In this document: positions 33,375 to 41,051 of the stretch, piece after piece | Numbering within the stretch: position 1 is the first letter of the stretch | Layout: each line of letters opens with the position of its first letter | Assembly: GCA_029960065.1 (NCBI GenBank) | Contig: JASCOF010000001.1 | Span: forward strand, 372,001-436,000 | Origin: Flavobacteriaceae bacterium PS02336 | GTDB taxonomy: Bacteria > Bacteroidota > Bacteroidia > Flavobacteriales > Flavobacteriaceae | Length of the DNA stretch: 64,000 bases | Reading direction: 5' to 3' | Made by a program: the position numbers and the translations under genes | Notes under the pieces: model-generated | The model's database searches: none | Seen by the model: only the letters and a program-made list of their open reading frames with translations | Told to the model about the DNA's origin: nothing

Positions 33375-33971
33375 CTATATTTTCGCTGCTTCCTGATTTA
33401 TGGTTTCGATTGTTTTTTCGTTATTCACACCCAAACCTTCCTGCTGAAAAATCAATTCTCCTTCAGGATTAAAAACGCTGATAATATTCGAATGTGAAAA
33501 ATCAATTGGAGAGATTTGTTTATAATTGACAGCCAAAACTGCTGCAAATTCTCTTGTGTTTTCTTCTGTTGAACGAAGGAAAATCCAAGGATCTTGGTTC
33601 ATTTTATTTTCAATTGCAAAAGATTTTAATTTTTCTGGTGTATCTGTTTTCGGATCGATACTTACCAAAATAAGTTTTACATTTTGCTTGTATTTTTTAT
33701 CCAGTTTCGATTCAATATCCCGCATATCAGCAACCAATCTCGGGCACGCCGCTTTACAACTTGTATAGATCATTACCATTACTAATACATTTCCTCTAAG
33801 ACTTTTTAATTCTATGTCTTTTCCGTTTTGATTCGTCCATTTAGAAGGCAGATTGTAGATCGATAAATCACTGATTTCTTTTTTTGGTTCTGCTTTAACA
33901 TCTTTTTTAGCAGCTTCTTTGCAGCTGCAAATAGTGAATAGAAGAAGAAAAGCAAATGCTATTTTTTTCAT
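33375..33971 (-). CDS. SCO-family copper chaperone lipoprotein
   Basis: 198 residues. The lipoprotein signal ends FTICSC, and a thioredoxin-like fold follows. The SCO copper site is visible: C-x3-C in YTSCKAACPRLV and the distal His in PIDFSHSNIISVF. SCO proteins deliver copper or reduce thiols for cuproenzyme assembly, usually cytochrome oxidase CuA. Here it is the last gene of a three-gene minus-strand run after nirK and nirV (16 bp after nirV), so supply of copper to NirK is the likely job. Confidence 0.9.
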   Translation of the reverse strand: MKKIAFAFLLLFTICSCKEAAKKDVKAEPKKEISDLSIYNLPSKWTNQNGKDIELKSLRGNVLVMVMIYTSCKAACPRLVADMRDIESKLDKKYKQNVKLILVSIDPKTDTPEKLKSFAIENKMNQDPWIFLRSTEENTREFAAVLAVNYKQISPIDFSHSNIISVFNPEGELIFQQEGLGVNNEKTIETINQEAAKI

Positions 33972-33987
33972 TATGAACTAATTTAAA

Positions 33988-34764
33988 TTAGATTTTTGGT
34001 TTTGTGGTGCTGGCACATCGAAAGCCAAGATTTCGTGTAGAATATTGTGCTTTCAAACTTCCTCTAAAGGCGTAACGCATAAAAGCGGCATAATCCATTA
34101 AATCTGATGCATTTACTGATCCGCTTCCGCAGAAAAGATTTTTGTCGCTGCTTTTGTCTTTCCTCGATTCGCCCGATAAGAAAATACTGTTAAAGTCAGA
34201 AGTCCATTCCCAGACTAAACCGTGCATGTCGTAAACGCCCCAATAGTTTTTAAACGTTTTGCCAATTTCATTTTCGTACGTTCTCGATTTCTCATACCAG
34301 GAAAGAATAAATTCGTTGAATTCTTTTTTGGTTCTAGCATCAATTTTTTTGGTGTCAGCCATTGCTACATATTCCCATTCATCCATTGTAGCCAAGCGTT
34401 TCCCTTCACATTCGCAGTATTTTTTAGCCGCAAACCAGGAAATTCCTGTAACAGGCGAATTTGGTTTTGCATTTCCAAAATCAAAATCAGTGTTCCAATA
34501 AGAGAGATAACTTTTATCTGCAAAAATTCCTTTGATTTTTGATTTTCGATAAGCAGAATTCTTTTTCACAAATTCTAAAAACTGACTATTTGTAACTGGA
34601 TAAATATCTATGTAAAATGATTTCACCACTACAGGATTTTTAGAAACAGCTCCATAAAGAGGGACAAAAGATCCCTCTTTAATGAAAGCCATTCCTTTTT
34701 CCTGCGCTTTCATGACACTAGACACAGAGAAAAAGAGAGTTAGTATGAAAATGTATTTTTTCAT
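33988..34764 (-). CDS. nirV: NirV-like formylglycine-generating-enzyme-fold protein
   Basis: 258 residues with a signal peptide (MKKYIFILTLFFSVSSVMKAQ). The FGE-sulfatase (SUMF1) fold is shown by FYIDIYPVTNSQFLEFV, NSPVTGISWFAAKKYCECEGKRLATMDEWEYVA, GVYDMHGLVWEWTSDF and RNLGFRCA. Genes of this type next to nirK are known as nirV and may help maturation or electron supply of nitrite reductase, though the role is unproven. It lies 16 bp after nirK on the same transcript. Confidence 0.85.
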   Translation of the reverse strand: MKKYIFILTLFFSVSSVMKAQEKGMAFIKEGSFVPLYGAVSKNPVVVKSFYIDIYPVTNSQFLEFVKKNSAYRKSKIKGIFADKSYLSYWNTDFDFGNAKPNSPVTGISWFAAKKYCECEGKRLATMDEWEYVAMADTKKIDARTKKEFNEFILSWYEKSRTYENEIGKTFKNYWGVYDMHGLVWEWTSDFNSIFLSGESRKDKSSDKNLFCGSGSVNASDLMDYAAFMRYAFRGSLKAQYSTRNLGFRCASTTKPKI

Positions 34765-34780
34765 GCTGGTTGTTTGCTGT

Positions 34781-36226
34781 TTATCTTAATGCTTTTACCA
34801 TTTCTGGCGTAACTTCCGTTTTATTATTGCCCCAGCTGTTATAAATGTAGGTTAGCACATTGGCGATTTCATCATCGGATAAATTTTGAGCAGGCATTAC
34901 GTTATTGTATTTTTTGCCATTTACAGACACTTCTCCGGTTAAACCATGTAAGATTGTTTTGATTGCACGTTTAGAATCAGCATTTAAATAATCTGATTTT
35001 GCCAACGGAGGGAAAGTGTTCGGAATTCCCTGACCTTCAGATTGATGACAAGCAAAGCAAGTTGTTCCGAAGATTTCTTTACCAATTTTAACTTTTTCAG
35101 CTGCAGTTCGTTTTGGAATTTCAGTTTTAACTGCATTACTTCCTGGCATTTTCTGAATTGTTCCGCCTTCAGGCAGATAAATGCCTTCTTGAATTGTTCC
35201 AGAATAAATGTTTTTGTTTTCTTTTCCTTCAACTTTCAACATTCCCAAAGCCCCTTTATTAAATGCTCTAAAAATAGAATGATCCACCAGAATAAAAGTT
35301 CCGGGAGTTTCTACTTTAAAATCGACAATTGCGGCACCGCCCGCTGGAATCAAAGTAGTTTGAACATTTTTGTTGATCACAGTTCCGCCTTCAACATGAA
35401 CATGATCAAATATTTCACCAATAACATGGAAAGAAGAAACCAAGTTTGGCCCTCCGTTTCCAACAAATAAACGAACCGTTTCTCCAACTTTTGCAGTCAA
35501 TTCATTTCCGTTAGTAAGAGATCCCACTTTTCCATTAAATACGACATAATCAGGTGTTTCTTTAACCGCTTTGTTCATGTCGAATGCCTGAAGCCCTTTT
35601 GCTCCATATTCACCTTGAGTGTAAAAATCACCCTGCATCACATAGTATTCTTTATCCACAGGAGGAAGTCCGCCTTCTGGTTCAACCAAAATCAAACCGT
35701 ACATACCATTTGCAATGTGCATACCCACAGGAGCCGTCGCACAGTGATAGACATATAATCCAGGATTGATCACTTTAAAACTAAAAACTTTTTCGTGCCC
35801 CGGTGCTACAAGAGAAGAAGTTGCACCTCCGCCAGGTCCTGTTACGGCATGCAAATCGATGTTGTGAGGCAGTTTATTATCCGGATGATTTTTTAAGTGA
35901 AATTCAACTTCATCACCAACTCGGGTTCTAATGAAACTTCCGGGAACAGAACCTCCAAATGTCCAATACGTATATTTAACACCATCGGTCATCGTGCCTT
36001 CTTGCTCTTTGATTTCCATGTTCAACTTCAATTTCATGGCTGTTCTGTTTCCAACTGGTTTTGGAACGTGAGGAGGAGAGGTAAGTTCAGCATCCATTTC
36101 TCCTTCGGTCATAATATCGGTATAATTATGCGCTTCCTCTTTCTTACAGCTTCCTAATAACAGAAGCATAAAAAACGAACAAATAAGCATGTTCATTTTG
36201 ATCCAAATACGGTAATTCCTTTTCAT
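34781..36226 (-). CDS. nirK: Copper nitrite reductase with C-terminal cytochrome c domain
   Basis: 481 residues; reduces nitrite to nitric oxide. A lipobox (LLLLGSC, C27) indicates membrane anchoring. Two cupredoxin domains follow. Type 1 copper ligands are H121, C162, H170 and M175; type 2 ligands are H126, H161 and H316; the catalytic pair is D124 (HNIDLH) and H267 (SSFHVIG). The segment [11 protein letters not shown] places it in the blue/green class II group. After residue 340 a fused c-type cytochrome has C390-F-A-C393-H394 and a candidate axial Met444 (NNVMPAQ). The fused heme is a built-in electron entry point, as in the Ralstonia pickettii three-domain enzyme. Heads the nirK-nirV-sco run. 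Confidence 0.96.
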   Translation of the reverse strand: MKRNYRIWIKMNMLICSFFMLLLLGSCKKEEAHNYTDIMTEGEMDAELTSPPHVPKPVGNRTAMKLKLNMEIKEQEGTMTDGVKYTYWTFGGSVPGSFIRTRVGDEVEFHLKNHPDNKLPHNIDLHAVTGPGGGATSSLVAPGHEKVFSFKVINPGLYVYHCATAPVGMHIANGMYGLILVEPEGGLPPVDKEYYVMQGDFYTQGEYGAKGLQAFDMNKAVKETPDYVVFNGKVGSLTNGNELTAKVGETVRLFVGNGGPNLVSSFHVIGEIFDHVHVEGGTVINKNVQTTLIPAGGAAIVDFKVETPGTFILVDHSIFRAFNKGALGMLKVEGKENKNIYSGTIQEGIYLPEGGTIQKMPGSNAVKTEIPKRTAAEKVKIGKEIFGTTCFACHQSEGQGIPNTFPPLAKSDYLNADSKRAIKTILHGLTGEVSVNGKKYNNVMPAQNLSDDEIANVLTYIYNSWGNNKTEVTPEMVKALR

Positions 36227-36266
36227 AATACTTTGGTTTTGTTTTTTATTTAAATATGAATCAAAA

Positions 36267-36290
36267 ATAAAAGACCAGTTTATCTTTTAT
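36267..36290. promoter_or_regulatory. Candidate operator C (nirK promoter)
   Basis: Read on the minus strand: ATAAAAGA, TAAACTGG, TCTTTTAT, with half sites identical to operator B. It lies 41 bp before the nirK ATG; a weak TATTTAAA (36256-36249) follows. Confidence 0.68.
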
Positions 36291-36439
36291 TATGATAAAA
36301 ATCATGTTTGAAGAGAATTACGAGGCTTGAATGTAAAATCTACTAAAAGTATATTTAAAGTTAAATCTTGTTAAATTTAAGACGTTGAATATTTTTAAAT
36401 AAAAATAAATGACACTCTGAATTTTAGAATAATAATGAT

Positions 36440-36447
36440 TATTTTTG
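36440..36447 (+). promoter_or_regulatory. Candidate -7 box for the oxoamine synthase gene
   Basis: TATTTTTG with TCTG at 36416-36419, 20 bp apart; 37 bp before the start codon. Confidence 0.5.
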
Positions 36448-36484
36448 CTCGCTGATTAAGTTAAAAAAATTACTACACTATATT

Positions 36485-37744
36485 ATGGTAAAAGATTTAT
36501 TCGAAAGAATTCAGGACAATAAGGGACCTTTAGGAAAATGGGCTTCTCAGGCAGAAGGTTATTATGTTTTCCCAAAGTTAGAAGGAGAGTTGGGTCCTAG
36601 AATGCAATTTCACGGAAAAAATATTTTAAACTGGAGTTTAAATGATTATTTAGGTCTAGCAAATCATCCAGAAGTTCGTCAGGCAGATACAGATGCAGCA
36701 ATTCAGTTTGGAGCAGCTTATCCAATGGGAGCTCGTATGATGTCTGGACACACTACGTACCACGAACAATTAGAAAATGAATTGGCTGATTTCGTAATGA
36801 AAGAATCTGCTTATTTGTTGAATTTTGGTTACCAAGGAATGGTGTCTATTATTGACGCTTTGGTTACTAAAAATGATATTATTGTTTACGATGTAGATTC
36901 ACATGCTTGTATCATTGATGGTGTTCGTTTGCACATGGGTAAACGTTTTACATACAAACACAATGATTTGGAAAGTATGGAGAAAAACTTGCAGCGTGCT
37001 ACTAAAATGGCGGAAGAAACAGGCGGTGGTATTTTATTTATTACTGAAGGTGTTTTCGGAATGCGCGGACAGCAGGGAAAATTAAAGGAAATTGTTGCAT
37101 TTAAAGAAAAATACAACTTCCGTTTATTAGTTGATGATGCGCACGGTTTTGGTACACTTGGTAAAACAGGAGCTGGAGCGGGCGAGGAGCAGGGAGTTCA
37201 AGATCAAATCGATGTTTATTTCTCTACTTTTGCAAAATCTATGGCTAATATTGGAGCTTTCGTAGCAGCTGATAAAACGGTTATTGATTATTTGAAATAC
37301 AACTTACGTTCGCAGATGTTTGCTAAAGCGCTGCCAATGATCCAAACAATTGGTTCTTTGAAACGTTTAGAATTATTGCGTAAATCTTCTGCAATTAAAG
37401 ATAAACTTTGGGAGAACGTAAATGCATTGCAAAGCGGTCTTAAAGAAAAAGGATTTAATATTGGAGATACAAATACTTGTATTACACCAGTTTACTTAGA
37501 AGGAAGTATTCCTGAAGCAATGGTAATGGTAAACGATTTAAGAGAAAACTATGGTATTTTCCTTTCTATTGTTGTGTATCCAGTTATTCCAAAAGGAATT
37601 ATTTTGTTAAGAATGATCCCAACGGCTTCTCACACTTTAGCGGATATCGAAGAGACTTTAACAGCTTTCGAAGCAATACGTGAGAAATTAGTTAACGGAA
37701 CTTATAAAGAAATTGCAGAACGTACAACTGTAGACGTTTCGTAA
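36485..37744 (+). CDS. PLP-dependent alpha-oxoamine synthase (SPT or cysteate acyltransferase type)
   Basis: 419 residues of fold type I. PLP-binding features are GHTTYHEQLE, the Asp in LLVDDAHGFGTLGKTG, and Lys251 in STFAKSMANIGAF. The family joins an acyl thioester to an amino acid with loss of CO2. Bacteroidota members use serine (serine palmitoyltransferase) for sphingolipids or cysteate for capnine-type sulfonolipids. Flavobacteria are known for sulfonolipids needed in gliding, which favours the second option; the sequence alone does not decide. A GNAT-fold protein that could N-acylate the product is encoded nearby (38448-39566). Confidence 0.88.
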   Translation: MVKDLFERIQDNKGPLGKWASQAEGYYVFPKLEGELGPRMQFHGKNILNWSLNDYLGLANHPEVRQADTDAAIQFGAAYPMGARMMSGHTTYHEQLENELADFVMKESAYLLNFGYQGMVSIIDALVTKNDIIVYDVDSHACIIDGVRLHMGKRFTYKHNDLESMEKNLQRATKMAEETGGGILFITEGVFGMRGQQGKLKEIVAFKEKYNFRLLVDDAHGFGTLGKTGAGAGEEQGVQDQIDVYFSTFAKSMANIGAFVAADKTVIDYLKYNLRSQMFAKALPMIQTIGSLKRLELLRKSSAIKDKLWENVNALQSGLKEKGFNIGDTNTCITPVYLEGSIPEAMVMVNDLRENYGIFLSIVVYPVIPKGIILLRMIPTASHTLADIEETLTAFEAIREKLVNGTYKEIAERTTVDVS

Positions 37745-37782
37745 TTATTTGAAAAATAAATTTTCCCACATGGGAATTATGT

Positions 37783-37819
37783 AAAAAAATCCATTCGTTA
37801 TGCGAATGGATTTTTTTTT
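37783..37819. terminator. Terminator after the oxoamine synthase gene
   Basis: AAAAAAATCCATTCG (37783-37797) with CGAATGGATTTTTTT (37803-37817), loop TTATG. Confidence 0.9.
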
Positions 37820-37868
37820 ATTTAAAGTAACTTTATTTTTATAATCAACAAAATAAAAAAAGACAAGT

Positions 37869-38354
37869 ATGAAAAAAGTAATAACAATAACGACTCTGAT
37901 TTTGATAGTTTTTGCTTCCTGTAAAAAAGAAACAACTACAACAGAGCCGGTACAAATTACACCAAGTCCGCCCAAAGAGGCAGAAATTGTAGAACCAGCT
38001 GGTGATCAATGTTATGCTTGGAGATCAAATGGAAGCGTTATAGAAATGAGTTTTAATGTAAATTCTCATCAAGAAGTAAACGGAAAATTAAGCTATAATT
38101 TAGTTGGAAAAGATAAAAATGAAGGAAGTTTAATTGGAAACATGAAAGGAGATACTTTAATTGCCGATTATACGTTTAGTTCTGAAGGAGTTTCTTCTGT
38201 TAGAGAAGTTGCTTTTCTGCAAAAAGACGGTGCTTTTATTGAAGGTTACGGGGATGTAGTGGAAGCAAATGGTAAATTTACCTTTAAAGATAAAAGCAAA
38301 TTGAAATTTGATGCAAAAAATACGTTGACAAAAGTCGATTGTAAAGTAGAATAA
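37869..38354 (+). CDS. Small lipoprotein of unknown function
   Basis: 161 residues; lipobox LIVFASC followed by KKETTTTEP. The mature part has an internal cysteine pair (DQCYAWRSNG and a C near the end, KVDCKVE) and alternating polar and hydrophobic residues such as VIEMSFNVNSHQEVNGKLSYN and GSLIGNMKGDTLIADYTF, suggesting a small beta-barrel like periplasmic inhibitor or scaffold folds. No family recognised. Flanked by two near-identical terminators, so it is transcribed alone. Confidence 0.75.
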   Translation: MKKVITITTLILIVFASCKKETTTTEPVQITPSPPKEAEIVEPAGDQCYAWRSNGSVIEMSFNVNSHQEVNGKLSYNLVGKDKNEGSLIGNMKGDTLIADYTFSSEGVSSVREVAFLQKDGAFIEGYGDVVEANGKFTFKDKSKLKFDAKNTLTKVDCKVE

Positions 38355-38373
38355 TGAAAGTGATTTATGAAGT

Positions 38374-38407
38374 AAAAAACCATTCGTTGGGGGCGAATGG
38401 TTTTTTT
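38374..38407 (+). terminator. Terminator after the small lipoprotein
   Basis: AAAAAACCATTCG (38374-38386) with CGAATGG and a T run (38394-38407). Its stem CCATTCG/CGAATGG is the same as in the terminator 590 bp upstream. Confidence 0.88.
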
Positions 38408-38420
38408 ATGGTTTTATAGG

Positions 38421-38450
38421 ACTGAAAGCTCAGACCGCGACTGAAAACTA
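38421..38450. repeat. Stop-linked CAGTTTTCAGTC repeat (copy 2)
   Basis: On the minus strand the sequence reads TAGTTTTCAGTCGCGGTCTG, in which the first three bases are the stop codon of the GNAT gene (38450-38448). Confidence 0.7.
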
Positions 38451-39566
38451 AAGATTCTTCAAATACGTTTTTCTCTGGCAGTGAATCGTTGGGTCAAAGT
38501 TTTTCCAAAGTAAATGAATCGCGTTATTTTCTAATAATTCTGGAGTTCTGATGCAATTTTGAATTCCTTTTGCAGAAAAGGTTTTGTAATATTCATCAAA
38601 AATAATAGCCGTTACCCCTTTGTTTTGATAGTCTGGATGAACTCCAATAAGATAGAAAACAACATCTTTACTGTGTTTTCTTGCTTTTAATAATTGTAAA
38701 AATCCAAATGGAAATAATTTACCTTTTATCTTTTGTAAAGCTTCTGTAAAACTTGGCATTACAATACTGAAAGCGACTAAATTATCCTCTTTATCAACTA
38801 CGAATTTAATATACTCTGGATTGATAAAACTGATGTACTTCTTTTTAAAATATTCTTTCTGCACATCAGAAATAGCTACAAATGAAGCTAGTTTTTCATA
38901 AGATTCATTAAACAAATCGAACATCTTGTCTACATGAGGCATAATGTCCTTTGTTTTGGTGAAATTCAGCGCTTTTAAGCCGTAACGTTTTTTGATTAAT
39001 TCCTGTGCTTTTTGAAAAAATTCTGGTTTAACATTCGAAAAAGGAAATATACTTTCGATATATTGTTTTTCTACTTGAAATCCTAATTGCTCGAGATGTG
39101 TTACATAATAAGGATGATTGTACCAAGTAATCATAGTTCCGACTTGATCGTAACCTTCTGTTAGAAGACCAACTTTGTCTAGATTAGAAAAACCCATTGG
39201 GCCTTCAGCGTGTTCTAGATTGTGCTTTCTTCCTAATTCAAAAACTTTATCCAATAAAGCTTTTGTCACTTCAATATCATCAATAACATCAAACCAGCCA
39301 AAACGTACTTTTCTTTTATGCTGATTATTAACTTCTGACCAATTAATGATAGCTGTTATGCGGCCCACAATTTTGTTGTCTTTGTAAGCTAAATAAAAGT
39401 AAGCTTCGGCATTGTCAAAAGCAGGATTTTTGGTTTTATCAAAAGACTCTAATTCGTCTGCAATAATTGGAGGAACCCAATACGGATTGTCCTTGTATAA
39501 AGAAAAAGGAAATTTGATGTATTCAGTTAATTCTTTTTTGCTTTTGGCTTCTTTAATTGTGATCAT
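38448..39566 (-). CDS. Double-GNAT-fold acyltransferase-like protein
   Basis: 372 residues, cytoplasmic. The N-terminal half (FPFSLYKDNPYWVPPIIADE, AYFYLAYKDNKIVGRITAIIN, EGPMGFSNLDKVGLL) and the C-terminal half (NLVAFSIVMPSF, VFYLIGVHPDYQNKGVTAIIFDEYYKTF, with the Q/RxxGxA-like CoA loop) both resemble GNAT units. The substrate is not known for this flavobacterial family. Because long GNAT proteins have been shown to N-acylate sphingoid or sulfonolipid bases in other bacteria, and an oxoamine synthase is encoded nearby, it is a candidate N-acyltransferase; that is inference. Confidence 0.75.
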   Translation of the reverse strand: MITIKEAKSKKELTEYIKFPFSLYKDNPYWVPPIIADELESFDKTKNPAFDNAEAYFYLAYKDNKIVGRITAIINWSEVNNQHKRKVRFGWFDVIDDIEVTKALLDKVFELGRKHNLEHAEGPMGFSNLDKVGLLTEGYDQVGTMITWYNHPYYVTHLEQLGFQVEKQYIESIFPFSNVKPEFFQKAQELIKKRYGLKALNFTKTKDIMPHVDKMFDLFNESYEKLASFVAISDVQKEYFKKKYISFINPEYIKFVVDKEDNLVAFSIVMPSFTEALQKIKGKLFPFGFLQLLKARKHSKDVVFYLIGVHPDYQNKGVTAIIFDEYYKTFSAKGIQNCIRTPELLENNAIHLLWKNFDPTIHCQRKTYLKNL

Positions 39567-39614
39567 TAATATGGTATTGAGTGTCTCTATTAGAAGAGTT
39601 TTGGATTATTAATT

Positions 39615-40583
39615 TTATTCATATTTAGATTTACGTCTTCTTTCTTTTTCTTGATAATCAACGCTTTTTTCGTTGTCAAGGTTCTTTTTGGCTCTGGCGT
39701 CATTTTTAGCTTCAATTACTTTTTCTTTGTACCATCCGTCGTAACGCCAAGATACTCCAACTCCTCCATATAAAATAGAAGGCGTGTTTTTAAAGTTCGT
39801 GCTTATAGAGGCATCCACCTGCATATTGGAAGACAGAAGATAAGCAGCGCCGCCGCGAATAATAGAATCGCTGTAAAAATCACTTTTATAACCTTGATTT
39901 TCAACAAAACCAGACCATTTATCATTAAATCCGTGGGTCAAAGTTAATACATATCCATAACTTGGATAATCTGTACCAATATAATCTGCGATAATATTAG
40001 TTACAAAAACCCAAGAGCCGCCTCCTAAAATGTTTTGCGTAATCAAGGAAACTTTAGGAGAAATAGCGCCGTCTGGTGAAAAATAATACGGATTATCTGC
40101 TCCTACAAAATTAGCTCCTGCAAAAACAGAAACAGCTGGAATTAATTCGCGCCATTGAAAATTACGATTGGCTTTGTAGCTGTAAATGTTAACTTCTTTT
40201 TTATAGTTTTTATAAGGGTCATAAATAAGATATTTTGCTCCTAAAACAGTTTGTCTAAAGTTGTTTTTTTTGTAGCTGGTATATGGACTGTCAAAATTTG
40301 CCATTTGATATTGTACATCAAATATAAATTCTAGTTGTTCTAAAAAAGCACCGTATCGAAGTGTAAAATCAGTGCCTAAACCGCTGGCGTCGTAATCTAA
40401 TAAGTCGTGTTTTTCTTTTATGCCGTAAAAACCAAGTTCGGCTTGAATTACTGATTTTCCAACACTATAGGCTGACATTGTTTCGCCAGGACGATTGGAA
40501 TTAATGACATCGGTATATTGCGCAAAAAACAGTTGTGGAATAAAAAAAAGTACCGGGGCAAGTAAGTTTTTAATTTTAAACAT
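39615..40583 (-). CDS. Outer-membrane transporter-family beta-barrel (MetA-like)
   Basis: 322 residues. Signal peptide (FFIPQLFFAQ) and a beta-rich body of amphipathic strands. The opening SNRPGETMSAYSVGKSVIQAELGF and the strand pattern match the family annotated as phenol meta-pathway transporter (Phenol_MetA_deg). It probably forms an outer-membrane barrel, but the substrate named in that family label is not supported here. The last 35 residues are highly charged (KNDARAKKNLDNEKS ... KERRRKSKYE), perhaps a periplasmic tail. Divergent from DUF4834. Confidence 0.75.
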   Translation of the reverse strand: MFKIKNLLAPVLFFIPQLFFAQYTDVINSNRPGETMSAYSVGKSVIQAELGFYGIKEKHDLLDYDASGLGTDFTLRYGAFLEQLEFIFDVQYQMANFDSPYTSYKKNNFRQTVLGAKYLIYDPYKNYKKEVNIYSYKANRNFQWRELIPAVSVFAGANFVGADNPYYFSPDGAISPKVSLITQNILGGGSWVFVTNIIADYIGTDYPSYGYVLTLTHGFNDKWSGFVENQGYKSDFYSDSIIRGGAAYLLSSNMQVDASISTNFKNTPSILYGGVGVSWRYDGWYKEKVIEAKNDARAKKNLDNEKSVDYQEKERRRKSKYE

Positions 40584-40681
40584 ATAATTTTTTTTGGATT
40601 AAAATATAATAACGCATATCAAATGTACATATTTTATTATTTATTTAAGATTCATATTTTATTTTTAAACAACGGATTTAT

Positions 40682-40689
40682 TAATTTTG
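40682..40689 (+). promoter_or_regulatory. Candidate -7 box for the DUF4834 gene
   Basis: TAATTTTG, 16 bp before the start codon. Confidence 0.42.
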
Positions 40690-40705
40690 GAAAAAATTTA
40701 TAGTT

Positions 40706-41002
40706 ATGCAAGAAGCATCATTTTCAGGTTTAAGATGGATTATTGGGATTATTGCCTTTTATTATATTTTTAAATTTTTAGCTAGAATCTTTTTACCGGT
40801 TCTGGTAAAAAAGGCTGTTGAAAACGCAAGTGCAAATTTTCAGAGACAACAACAATATGGTCAGCAGTTTAATCAAAGTAATTCATGGCAGAATACCAGC
40901 AAGAACAATAATGATGAAATAATCATTGATACGGCTAATGCCAAACACCCACGCGAAACCAAAAAAGTGGGAGAGTATGTTGATTACGAAGAAATAGATT
41001 AG
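40706..41002 (+). CDS. DUF4834 family small membrane protein
   Basis: 98 residues: one hydrophobic helix (about 10-35, WIIGIIAFYYIFKFLARIFLPV), a Gln-rich stretch (QRQQQYGQQFNQSN) and an acidic end with KKVGEYVDYEEID. The conserved ending and size match DUF4834, found upstream of yfhO-type genes in flavobacteria as I recall. Function unknown. 49 bp before the YfhO gene, same direction. Confidence 0.7.
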   Translation: MQEASFSGLRWIIGIIAFYYIFKFLARIFLPVLVKKAVENASANFQRQQQYGQQFNQSNSWQNTSKNNNDEIIIDTANAKHPRETKKVGEYVDYEEID

Positions 41003-41051
41003 ATTTGTGTCCTGAAAAATTAGGATTCATTTTAACCCAAACCAGCCAAAA

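Noticed and set aside
33204..33497. Open frame of 97 codons across the repeat cluster and the end of the SCO gene
   Set aside because: It begins inside an inverted-repeat unit and continues antisense to a recognised gene; no protein-like features.
35042..35470. Open frame of 142 codons on the plus strand within nirK
   Set aside because: It lies wholly antisense to nirK, whose copper ligands are all in frame; composition is that of a shadow.
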